NCBI GenBank assembly: GCA_016791475.1
Contig: JAEUWI010000042.1
Location: forward strand, 1-64,000
Direction of reading: 5' to 3'
Source: Candidatus Hydrogenedentota bacterium
GTDB lineage: Bacteria > Hydrogenedentota > Hydrogenedentia > Hydrogenedentales > JAEUWI01
DNA length: 64,000 nt
A model generated the notes under the pieces. That model searched no databases, was not told where the DNA came from, and saw nothing but the letters and a program-made list of their open reading frames with translations. Both the position numbers and the translations under genes were made by a program. Each line of letters starts with the position of its first letter. Position 1 is the stretch's first letter. Below, one piece after another: positions 28,342-36,002 of the stretch.

Positions 28342-29325
28342 CTAAACCCGCTCCAGCTCCAGCGGCTCCAGACCCAGCTTGTTGAACAGCGCCTTGTCCC
28401 GGTCTTCGCCCGGATTCGGCGTGGTCAGCAGCTTCTCGCCCGCGAAGATGGAATTCGCGCCTGCCAGGAAGCAAAGCGCCTGGGTCTCGTCACTCATGGA
28501 CGTGCGGCCCGCGCTGAGGCGCACCATCGCACCCGGCATGGCAATACGCGCCGTGGCAATCATGCGCACCATGACGAGCGGGTCCACGGGGGCCTGATCG
28601 GCCAGCGGCGTGCCCTCAACAGCGACGAGCGCATTAATCGGCACACTTTCGGGATGGGGATTGTGCCCGGCGAGTACCGCCAGCATTGCGATGCGATCTT
28701 TCACCGTCTCCCCCATGCCCACGATGCCGCCGGAGCACACCGTAACGCCCGCCTTGCGAATATTCTGAATTGTGTTCAACCGGTCGTCATAGGTGCGGGT
28801 CGAGATGATCTCTTTGTAAAAATCAGGGCCGGAATCGAGGTTGTGGTTGTAGGCATCCAGGCCGGCCTCGGCAAGGCGACGGGCTTGATCTTCGTTCACC
28901 ATGCCCAGCGTGCAGCAGGCCTCCATGCCCAGCGCCTTGACGCCCCGGACCATTTCGAGCACCCGGTCAAACTGCTCTCCATCGCGCACTTCGCGCCAGG
29001 CCGCCCCCATGCAAAAACGGGTCGAACCATTTTCCCTGGCGGCACGGGCGGCTTCCAGCGCCCCTTCCACGTCGATGAGCGGCTCTTTGTCCAGACCCGT
29101 GTTGTGATGGGCGCTTTGCGGACAGTAGGAGCAATCTTCGGGGCAGGCCCCAGTCTTGATGCTCAAAAGGGTGCACTGCTGCACCTTATTCGGATCGTGA
29201 TACTGACGATGAACAGACTGGGCCTGATAGACCAGCTCCGTCAGGGGAAGATTGTAGATCGCGTCCAGTTCCGCTTCGGTCCAGTCGTAACGAAGCGCGC
29301 CAAAGGGGCTTGCCGATTCAGCCAT
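28342..29325 (-). CDS. bioB: Biotin synthase BioB
   Basis: A 327-residue radical SAM enzyme that inserts sulfur into dethiobiotin to make biotin. The CxxxCxxC cluster motif is [10 protein letters not shown] (C61, C65, C68), with the BioB signatures [18 protein letters not shown] and the downstream [16 protein letters not shown] that carries the second-cluster and substrate residues. I chose the ATG at 29325 (MAESASPFG), with GGAG 12 nt upstream; the frame extends to 29385 without family similarity. It is the last gene of the minus-strand bio operon, separated from bioA by a spacer of 9-bp repeats. Confidence 0.95.
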   Translation of the reverse strand: MAESASPFGALRYDWTEAELDAIYNLPLTELVYQAQSVHRQYHDPNKVQQCTLLSIKTGACPEDCSYCPQSAHHNTGLDKEPLIDVEGALEAARAARENGSTRFCMGAAWREVRDGEQFDRVLEMVRGVKALGMEACCTLGMVNEDQARRLAEAGLDAYNHNLDSGPDFYKEIISTRTYDDRLNTIQNIRKAGVTVCSGGIVGMGETVKDRIAMLAVLAGHNPHPESVPINALVAVEGTPLADQAPVDPLVMVRMIATARIAMPGAMVRLSAGRTSMSDETQALCFLAGANSIFAGEKLLTTPNPGEDRDKALFNKLGLEPLELERV

Positions 29326-29409
29326 GGGATATAAGAACTCCAGGTGGGGAAAATATCGATCAAATGAGCCGATAGCATAGCACAAAGTGGTGCGCGGGTG
29401 CCTCTTGGC

Positions 29410-29472
29410 AATCAGGCCAATCAGACCGATCGGGCAAATCGATCAGATCCGTCCGATCCGTCCGATTTCCCC
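29410..29472. repeat. 9-bp degenerate tandem repeat array
   Basis: Seven consecutive 9-mers: AATCAGGCC, AATCAGACC, GATCGGGCA, AATCGATCA, GATCCGTCC twice, GATTTCCCC. The array lies between bioA and bioB and touches the bioA stop region. The period is the same as at 1-84. Confidence 0.9.
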
Positions 29473-29473
29473 G

Positions 29474-30793
29474 TCAACCCTCGCCAATTGCCCGCGCCAA
29501 TATCCCTATCATCGCTCCCAATTCCTCCTCCGTGGCCGTGAGCGGCGGCCACAGGTACAGCACTTCGCCCAGGGGCCGAATATAGAGCCCCAGTTCACTC
29601 GCCCGCGCCACGATAGCCCGCGCCCGCACCGCGCCACCCGCCTTTTCCGAAATCGCACACATGCCGATCAAGCCCAGGCTCTTCTGGTAGGCCACGGAGG
29701 GCAAATTCCCGATACGCTTCATGCCCTCGGCGAGTTGGGCATAGCGCGGCGCGCAATGCTCAACGAGATTCAGTTCCTCCATCACATCCAACGCGGCCAG
29801 CGCCGCTGCCGAGGTAGTGGGATTGCCGCAGAAGGTGTGACCATCGTAAAACACCCGTGGCGTCTCGTCGGGACGACGAAACGCGTTGAAGATCCGGTCG
29901 GTGGCGATGGCCGCGCTCATGGGCAGGTGTCCCGCCGTGAGGGCCTTGCCGAGACACATAATGTCGGGAACAATACCGGCGACCTCGCACGCAAACATCT
30001 TGCCCGTGCGCCCGAAGCCCACGGCCACCTCATCGGCGATGAGCAGCACGTCGCGCGCATCGCAGAGCGCGCGAAGTTTGCGCAGGTAGCTCGCAGGATA
30101 AATGCGAATACCCGCAGAACCCAGGCAGAGCGGCTCGACAACCACCGCCGCCAATTCTTCGTGATGGGCGAGAACCATCCGCTCCATCTCGGCGAAGGCT
30201 TCGTCCGCGGCGCGCTCTTCCTCGGGATCGCCGGTGTCGCACGGCGCAAAAGGCGTGGGCGCGATCAGGGCTTGTGTCACCAGCGCGCCATAGGGCGCTT
30301 GAAACCACGACGTGAAGCCCACGCCCATCGCGCCGATGGTGTCACCATGGTATGCGTCCCGCAAGCCCACAAAGCGCGTCTTCTTCGGCTTGCCTTGATA
30401 GATCCAGTATTGCGCAGCCATCTTCAACGCCGCCTCCACCGCACTCGATCCGTCTGCCGCGAAATAGCAGCGGTTCAGATCGCCCGGGGCGATTTCCGCC
30501 AGCCGCGCGGCGAGTTGCACCGCCGGGGCATTGGCCTGCATGGCAAACACGTGGTGCTGCAACACCGCCGCCTGCGCCTGAATCGCCGCGACGACCTTCG
30601 GGTGACTATGCCCCAGCGCCACGGCCCACCACGACGCAATCCCGTCATAAAGCTTGCGGCCATCCGCCGTATGGAGATAAACACCCTCTGCCCGCTCGAT
30701 GCACGTATAGGGGGCGGCTTCATAGGTAACGGCGTCCGTGTAGGGATGCCAGGAATGGCGGTGGTCAAGAGTCTTGAGTTCTGAAAGGTTCAT
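29474..30793 (-). CDS. bioA: Adenosylmethionine-8-amino-7-oxononanoate aminotransferase BioA
   Basis: A 439-residue PLP aminotransferase of class III that converts KAPA to DAPA with SAM as amino donor. It has the BioA-specific SWHPYTDA start, SWWAVALGHSHP, the DGSSAVEAALKMA PLP-phosphate site, DEVAVGFGRTG with the PLP-binding Asp, and the Schiff-base Lys in CLGKALTAG. I chose the ATG at 30793 (MNLSELKTLDHRHSW), with GGGA about 7 nt upstream. It lies 56 bp after bioD. Confidence 0.95.
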   Translation of the reverse strand: MNLSELKTLDHRHSWHPYTDAVTYEAAPYTCIERAEGVYLHTADGRKLYDGIASWWAVALGHSHPKVVAAIQAQAAVLQHHVFAMQANAPAVQLAARLAEIAPGDLNRCYFAADGSSAVEAALKMAAQYWIYQGKPKKTRFVGLRDAYHGDTIGAMGVGFTSWFQAPYGALVTQALIAPTPFAPCDTGDPEEERAADEAFAEMERMVLAHHEELAAVVVEPLCLGSAGIRIYPASYLRKLRALCDARDVLLIADEVAVGFGRTGKMFACEVAGIVPDIMCLGKALTAGHLPMSAAIATDRIFNAFRRPDETPRVFYDGHTFCGNPTTSAAALAALDVMEELNLVEHCAPRYAQLAEGMKRIGNLPSVAYQKSLGLIGMCAISEKAGGAVRARAIVARASELGLYIRPLGEVLYLWPPLTATEEELGAMIGILARAIGEG

Positions 30794-30849
30794 GTACTGT
30801 CCCGACTGAATTACGATTCTAAGGTGCAACTTTCGTCGCCGTGGCGGCT

Positions 30850-31578
30850 CTACTCCGGCGAGAAATACGAAGCGATCTTCGCGAGCCCCGGCACGCTGGC
30901 ATCAAAGCGCTCCCAGGCCGCATCGCCCTCCACATCGCCCAGCCACGGCACGTTCCCCAGCACCTCCACCGCGCCAAACTGCGCCACGGCTTCGGGATTG
31001 TCGCGCCCGATAAAGTCTTCGCCTTCGCCGGGGGCCGTGGCGTTGAAGATCACCCCCGCAATCGGCACCTCGGCCTCGCGCAGCGTTTCGAGGGTCAGCA
31101 GGCAATGGCTGATGGTGCCCAGGCCGATGTGGGCCACGAGAAGCACGGGCGCGCCGAACTGGATGACAAGTCCCAACTGAGTCTCTTCTTCGTTGAGCGG
31201 GACCATGAGTCCACCGGCCCCTTCGATAAGCACGCCCTGGTGCGCGGCGGCCAGATGCTCGCCGCAGGACTGGCAGTGGTCCAGATTCACGTAGTGATTG
31301 CCCAGTCGGCCCGCCAGATGCGGCGAGCACGCGGGCTCGTAGACGTAAGGGCTCATCAGCGCGCGCTCTTCCGACGTGATGCTCAAGCCCGAAATCGCGA
31401 GATGAAAATCCAAGTCGGGTGCCGACAATCCTTCGGCCCCGGGAAGCCCGCCCGTCTGCACGGGCTTCATGGATACCACGTCGAGGCCCTGCTTTCGGAG
31501 ATGGCGCATAATACCCGCCGTCACCAGTGTCTTGCCGACGCCCGTGTTGGTGCCTGCTATGAAAAGTCCATTGCGCAC
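30850..31578 (-). CDS. bioD: Dethiobiotin synthetase BioD
   Basis: A 242-residue ATP-dependent enzyme that closes the ureido ring of dethiobiotin. The P-loop is GTNTGVGKT near the N-terminus, followed by MKPVQTG and the EGAGGLMVPL signature that binds substrate and ATP. The start is GTG at 31578: AGGAG stands 8 nt upstream. The ATG at 31608 in the same frame has no ribosome binding site and would place the Shine-Dalgarno inside the coding region. It is the second gene of the bioFDAB operon. Confidence 0.93.
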   Translation of the reverse strand: MRNGLFIAGTNTGVGKTLVTAGIMRHLRKQGLDVVSMKPVQTGGLPGAEGLSAPDLDFHLAISGLSITSEERALMSPYVYEPACSPHLAGRLGNHYVNLDHCQSCGEHLAAAHQGVLIEGAGGLMVPLNEEETQLGLVIQFGAPVLLVAHIGLGTISHCLLTLETLREAEVPIAGVIFNATAPGEGEDFIGRDNPEAVAQFGAVEVLGNVPWLGDVEGDAAWERFDASVPGLAKIASYFSPE

Positions 31579-31669
31579 GTTGCACGCTCCTGTGGTTATC
31601 ATGTTCATGTGTTGGTCGGAAAGTTATCCAGCGGCAGAACTAGAACGTAGAGTTGGTCTTTGCGAATCC

Positions 31670-31765
31670 GGGTCTTACCCCCCTGGCCCCCAGCAAGCGG
31701 GGGGAACCCTACTCTCCATAGTGAACCTCTTGGTCCCCCGCGCTTGCGGGGGGTAAGTGGGGTGA
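31670..31765. repeat. G/C-run inverted repeat between bioF and bioD
   Basis: CTTACCCCCC (near 31675) is the reverse complement of GGGGGGTAAG (near 31755), with GCAAGCGGGGGGA and TCCCCCGCGCTTGC between them. The long spacer and absence of a T-run argue against a terminator. It resembles a small dispersed repeat element in the operon. Confidence 0.6.
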
Positions 31766-31786
31766 GCCCAGGCAATGTCTTGTCCT

Positions 31787-32971
31787 TTATGAGTGAAGCG
31801 AAGCGTCATGGGCAACTTTACCATCCCCCACCAACACCCGCGCCACCAGCTCCGCCGCTTCACACAGCACTTCTTCTCCATGACCCAGTGTCACCGAAAA
31901 TCGCAGCCGCGCCGTGCCCTCGGGCACCGTGGGCGGGCGAATCGCCGTCACGATCAATCCCTCCGCCAACAGCGCCTCGGAAAGATCCACCGCGCGCTGG
32001 TTGTCCCCCACCATGATGGGAACGATCTGGGTCGTGCTGCGCACGATGGGCACGTCGCGCGCAGCAAGCTGCTCCTGGAAAAAAGCGGATCGCGCCAGCA
32101 ATGCCTCACCCATCGTTGGCTCGGCCTCGATCAATTTCACCGCCGCGAGACCCGCCGCCGCGTTCATGGGCGTCAGGCCCGTGCTGTAGATGAAGCTCCG
32201 CGCCTTATTGACCAGCAGGTCGCGAAACACCGCGCCGCCCGCCGCGAAAGCACCGCCGGAGCCAAGCGACTTCCCCAGTGTCCCCGTGATTAGATCGGGC
32301 TTAATCTCCAGCCCTTTGCACACACCACCACCTTCGCCCCAGATGCCGATTGCATGGGCTTCATCCACCACAAACACGGCCTCGTATTCTCGAGCCAGCG
32401 CCGACAGTTCGGTCACCGGCGCGAGATCGCCATCCATACTGAACACCGAATCCGTCACGATTATCTTACCCCCCGTGGACGGCGCGGCGGCGAGCAACTC
32501 CGCAAGATGGCTGGTATCGTTGTGCCGATAGACCTGTATGTCCGCGCGGGAAAGTCGCGCCCCATCGATGATACTCGCGTGGTTCAATGCGTCCGAAAAA
32601 ATTGTATCGCCTCGGCCCGCCAGCGCCGAGAGCACGCCCACATTCGTCTGGTAGCCGCTGGGAAACACCAGCGTCGACTCCTGGCCGCAAAACTTCGTAA
32701 TAGCCGCCTCCAGCGCCTCGTGAATGCTAAGATTCCCGGACATCAGGCGCGAAGCCGTGGCGCCACAGGCAGTATTTTCGAGAACCTCCCGCACCAAAGC
32801 CTTTAGCGCCGGGTGATTCGCGAGATCCAGGTAGTCATTTGACGAGAAATTAAGATAGCGGCGGCCATCATGCTGAAACACCCCGCCCGCACCCTGCCAT
32901 TCACGTAGAAAACGCCACCGGCGATCGTCCCGAATGGCCTGCAGATCGGCCTCATAAGCATGAGAATTCAC
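31787..32971 (-). CDS. bioF: 8-amino-7-oxononanoate synthase BioF
   Basis: A 394-residue PLP-dependent alpha-oxoamine synthase that joins pimeloyl-thioester and L-alanine. It has NFSSNDYLDLANHP near the N-terminus, GATASRLMSGN, the PLP-contacting VDEAHAIGIWG and the Schiff-base lysine K234 in TLGKSLGSGG. It is the first gene of the operon bioF-bioD-bioA-bioB; bioC and bioH, which supply the pimeloyl moiety, are not in this window. No BirA-type operator is recognisable upstream. Confidence 0.95.
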   Translation of the reverse strand: MNSHAYEADLQAIRDDRRWRFLREWQGAGGVFQHDGRRYLNFSSNDYLDLANHPALKALVREVLENTACGATASRLMSGNLSIHEALEAAITKFCGQESTLVFPSGYQTNVGVLSALAGRGDTIFSDALNHASIIDGARLSRADIQVYRHNDTSHLAELLAAAPSTGGKIIVTDSVFSMDGDLAPVTELSALAREYEAVFVVDEAHAIGIWGEGGGVCKGLEIKPDLITGTLGKSLGSGGAFAAGGAVFRDLLVNKARSFIYSTGLTPMNAAAGLAAVKLIEAEPTMGEALLARSAFFQEQLAARDVPIVRSTTQIVPIMVGDNQRAVDLSEALLAEGLIVTAIRPPTVPEGTARLRFSVTLGHGEEVLCEAAELVARVLVGDGKVAHDASLHS

Positions 32972-33020
32972 GGACCCACCTTACCGCAAAGAAGAGTATT
33001 ACCACGTCGCATTGAAGCCA

Positions 33021-33056
33021 AATCCTTGTTATCCGTGTCATCCGTGCAATCCCTGG
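33021..33056. repeat. 9-bp degenerate tandem repeat
   Basis: AATCCTTGT, TATCCGTGT, CATCCGTGC and AATCCCTGG follow one another with a strict 9-bp period in the spacer between bioF and the phosphomannomutase gene. Confidence 0.8.
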
Positions 33057-33161
33057 TATGGATTCTTAAAGAAAAATATGGATTCTGGAAAGCACGAGCC
33101 CCGTTCCTTTATTATCTCGCGTATCATCACGCCAAATCCACAACCGCGGAGTGGAACCTAC

Positions 33162-34544
33162 ATGAAGCTGAATCCTGAAATTTTTCGAGAATACGACATC
33201 CGGGGTATCGCCGGGAAAGACCTCGACGCGAGCACCTATGAAACGCTGGGCAAGGCCTATGCCGCCTACATGCGCGGAAAGCGCCAGTACAATACCGTCG
33301 TCGTCGGTCGCGACGGACGCCTCACCGGCAAGGAGTATGCCGCCGCATTGATCGACGGCCTCACCGCCTGCGGCTTCAATGTAATCGACATCGGCCAGGT
33401 GCCCAGCCCCGTGCTCTACTTCGCCCTCAACACCCTCAAGGTGGATGGCGGCCTCATGCTCACGGCAAGCCACAACCCGAAAGAATACAACGGACTCAAG
33501 GTCGGCGTAGGAAAGACCACCATCTACGGCGCGGAGATCCAGAAACTCCGCAAGATCGCCGAGGCCGGCGTGTTCCCCGTGGTAAACAAGACCACCACCA
33601 TAACCCGTATGGATCTGGTGCCTAAGTATATTGCCCGGATTACGAAAGGTATCACTCTCAAGCGCAAGCTGAAGGTCGTGGTCGATGCGGCCAACGGCGT
33701 GGGCGGCGTGGTCGCCGTGCCGCTTTATGAAAAACTCGGCTGCGAGGTTATCCCGCTCTTCTGCGAAGTCGATGGCAACTTCCCCAACCACCATGCCGAC
33801 CCCACGAAGGAAGCGAACCTCCAGGACATCATCAAGGCCGTGAAAAAGCACGGCGCCGATTTGGGCATCGCCTTTGACGGCGACGTGGACCGTCTGGGCG
33901 GCTGCGATGAACTGGGCAATCCCCTCTGGGGCGACCGCCTCGTCTCCGTATTCGCGGAGCAGATTCTCAAGGACAAGCCCGGCTCCACCATCATCGGCGA
34001 GGTAAAGTGCAGCCGTAGCATGTACGCCCACATCGAAAAGTGCGGCGGCAAAGCCGTCATGTGGCGTACCGGCCATTCCCACCTCAAGGCCGCGCTGAAG
34101 GAATTCCACGCCCAGCTCGCCGGTGAAATGAGCGGGCACATCTTCTTCAAGCACCGCTGGTACGGTTTCGACGACGCCATCTACTCCGGCGCACGGCTTC
34201 TCGAAATTCTGGCCGGCGGCCGCAAGCCCCTCAGCAGCCACTTCAAAAATATTCCCGTTCGCCCCATCACGCCCGAACTGGAATATGACTGTGCTGACGC
34301 GATCAAATTCGACGTGATCGCGAAGGCCCGGGATTACTTCCAGAAAGATCTCGGGCTCGATGTCGTCACCATCGACGGTGCCCGCATCGAGTTCAAAGAC
34401 GGCTGGGGCCTTCTCCGCGCCTCCAACACCAGCCCCAAGCTGGTCGTTCGCGTGGAAGCCGACACCGACAAGCGCAAGAACGAAATCCTCAAAATGATTG
34501 AGGACAAACTGGCCTCGCTCGGCGTTTCGCTGAACAAGCACTAA
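33162..34544 (+). CDS. Phosphomannomutase / phosphoglucomutase
   Basis: A 460-residue alpha-D-phosphohexomutase that interconverts hexose 1- and 6-phosphates for sugar-nucleotide synthesis. The four domains are in order: FREYDIRG at the N-terminus, the phosphoserine loop TASHNPKEYNG, the metal loop DGDVDR and the C-terminal phosphate-binding loop RASNTSPKLVVRVE. The metal loop keeps all three Asp residues but has Val (V242) where Gly is nearly invariant. The ATG at 33162 begins directly at the family N-terminus; the open frame upstream is not conserved sequence. A strong terminator follows. Confidence 0.92.
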   Translation: MKLNPEIFREYDIRGIAGKDLDASTYETLGKAYAAYMRGKRQYNTVVVGRDGRLTGKEYAAALIDGLTACGFNVIDIGQVPSPVLYFALNTLKVDGGLMLTASHNPKEYNGLKVGVGKTTIYGAEIQKLRKIAEAGVFPVVNKTTTITRMDLVPKYIARITKGITLKRKLKVVVDAANGVGGVVAVPLYEKLGCEVIPLFCEVDGNFPNHHADPTKEANLQDIIKAVKKHGADLGIAFDGDVDRLGGCDELGNPLWGDRLVSVFAEQILKDKPGSTIIGEVKCSRSMYAHIEKCGGKAVMWRTGHSHLKAALKEFHAQLAGEMSGHIFFKHRWYGFDDAIYSGARLLEILAGGRKPLSSHFKNIPVRPITPELEYDCADAIKFDVIAKARDYFQKDLGLDVVTIDGARIEFKDGWGLLRASNTSPKLVVRVEADTDKRKNEILKMIEDKLASLGVSLNKH

Positions 34545-34564
34545 GTTCCTGGACCAACCCGCTC

Positions 34565-34600
34565 CGGGGCTGCCCGCAACGCGCGGCAGCCCCGTTTTTC
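34565..34600 (+). terminator. Rho-independent terminator of the phosphomannomutase gene
   Basis: CGGGGCTGCC (34565-34574) pairs with GGCAGCCCCG (34585-34594), followed by TTTTTCTTT. Strong stem and T-run. Confidence 0.92.
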
Positions 34601-34727
34601 TTTCAACGGTCCTCTGCAGAAAAGCACCGAGACGCTCCCCCCCAAAAAGTAGCCCACGACGCGGTCCGACCTCTACAATGGTTATGGCACGTCTACACCC
34701 CAGCCTCAATCCAGAAGGATGAACGAC

Positions 34728-35348
34728 ATGACTGCACGTTTTCACCCGGTCTTTCGGACCGCCATCGCCACCGCGGGTGCCCTGTTCATCTTCCTGACCC
34801 TTTCGGGCTGCCCCGCCGATCCTATCGGCGGCAGTGAAACCACGCTGACCATCCAGAACCAGTTCTCCCAGTTCAACATTACCAACATCCGCATGATCGG
34901 CCCCGATGACAGCCTTCCGAGCGACAACATACTCGCGGGCCCAGTGCCCAACGGGACCGGCGTCGAGATCGTCCTGACCGCCCCGGATCGCGAAACCAGC
35001 CCCGACGGCGTCGCCTGGACCCTGCTTGTGGGCGGACAATTGCAGTTGCGCGTGAAACAGAACACCCCCAACGACATCCGCCCCGCCCTCAACGCGAACT
35101 TCAATGACCTCGATGTGGACAACAACGACGCCCTGAGCCTTACGGAAGTACAGTCGGGATTCCCCGAATTCTCCCAGTTCGACCTGGACACCTTCGACCT
35201 GAACAACAGCGGCGCGATAGAACTCAGCGAGACCGGCGCCCTCCTGCGCTTCGCCACCGCCACCTTTACCTGCGTCCACGAAGGCGACCAGCTCGTTTGG
35301 ACCTTCAACGGGGATTCACTCGAAGACGTCTGCGCCGACGCCCCCTGA
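34728..35348 (+). CDS. Lipoprotein with paired EF-hand loops
   Basis: A 206-residue lipoprotein: basic N-terminus, hydrophobic stretch and lipobox LSGC at about residues 27-30. A beta-rich middle is followed by two 12-residue EF-hand loops: DVDNNDALSLTE and DLNNSGAIELSE, each with Asp at position 1 and Glu at position 12. It is predicted to bind calcium at the cell envelope. The ATG at 34728 is chosen because AGAAGGA lies at 34713-34719 with 8 nt spacing; the ATG at 34719 would overlap the ribosome binding site. Function unknown. Confidence 0.85.
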   Translation: MTARFHPVFRTAIATAGALFIFLTLSGCPADPIGGSETTLTIQNQFSQFNITNIRMIGPDDSLPSDNILAGPVPNGTGVEIVLTAPDRETSPDGVAWTLLVGGQLQLRVKQNTPNDIRPALNANFNDLDVDNNDALSLTEVQSGFPEFSQFDLDTFDLNNSGAIELSETGALLRFATATFTCVHEGDQLVWTFNGDSLEDVCADAP

Positions 35349-35464
35349 CGCGGCCAGGAAGCCACGACGGAAACCCTGCGCGGCGCAGTGCGAGGGGTCC
35401 ACTGCAAGAAGCAGATCACCCGAACTCGGCACTCGGGATTCAGCACCGGAAGGAAGACCCAGCA

Positions 35465-35725
35465 ATGGAAAAAAAGATGATCACCTTCAAGCTCAAAGAA
35501 GAGCTCGCGGAAGACGCCCGGCAGGAAATCGAAGGGCTCCTCGCCAAGCGACTCAAGGCCACCATCGCCAGGGACAAGACCAAAGGCAACAAAGGCCGAT
35601 GGGTCCTGAAGCTGAAAAAGCCCGAAGAATTGACCGTGGAGGCCCTCGAACAAATCTTCAAGAAAGCGGGCGTCAAAAAAATCCTGCGCGACGTCAGCAT
35701 CGGCGAGGACGATGGCGACGACTGA
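35465..35725 (+). CDS. Small charged protein of unknown function
   Basis: An 86-residue soluble protein, Lys/Glu-rich with an acidic tail (GEDDGDD). Predicted helices are at about residues 10-30 and 55-68, and strands around ITFKL and WVLKLK. It resembles a small ferredoxin-like alpha/beta fold but no family is recognised. The ATG at 35465 has GGAAGGAAG about 8 nt upstream, which is a strong ribosome binding site. It could share a transcript with the EF-hand lipoprotein 116 bp upstream. Confidence 0.7.
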   Translation: MEKKMITFKLKEELAEDARQEIEGLLAKRLKATIARDKTKGNKGRWVLKLKKPEELTVEALEQIFKKAGVKKILRDVSIGEDDGDD

Positions 35726-35743
35726 AGCCCCGTCTGACCCCAA

Positions 35744-35781
35744 GAGCGAAAAAGCCCGCGCGCCAAAATTAGCACGCGGGC
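35744..35781 (-). terminator. Terminator of tRNA-Arg
   Basis: On the minus strand GCCCGCG (35781-35775) pairs with CGCGGGC (35760-35754) and is followed by TTTTT. It stands 18 nt downstream of the tRNA 3' end. On the plus strand no T-run follows, so it serves the tRNA. Confidence 0.8.
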
Positions 35782-35798
35782 CGAAACAATCAAAAAAA

Positions 35799-35875
35799 TG
35801 GCGCGCCCGACAGGATTCGAACCTGTGGCCTCTTGCTCCGGAGGCAAGCGCTCTATCCAGCTGAGCTACGGGCGC
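35799..35875 (-). tRNA. tRNA-Arg (anticodon CCG)
   Basis: A complete cloverleaf on the minus strand. The acceptor stem GCGCCCG pairs with CGGGCGC; the D-arm contains AGCTCAGCTGGATAGAGC. The anticodon stem CTTGC/GCAAG encloses loop CTCCGGA with anticodon CCG, which reads CGG. The T-arm contains GGTTCGAATCC. The terminal CCA is encoded (35799-35801). Confidence 0.97.
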
Positions 35876-36002
35876 GTAACTGCCCGCATAGTAGCATGAG
35901 CATCGTCGCGAAGTCTAGCAAATCACCCGAACTCCTGACGCAGGCACGCGTTCAGACATGTTACCCCTGTGGAGCCGGTTCCGCCTTTCCAGGGCGCCGT
36001 GT

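Noticed and set aside
31670-31765. Inverted G/C-rich repeats as a CRISPR or terminator
   Set aside because: Only two copies in opposite orientation, no spacers, and no T-run after the second arm.
32972-33161. BirA-type operator upstream of bioF
   Set aside because: I looked for a TTGTAAAC-type palindrome with a spacer of about 15 bp and found none.
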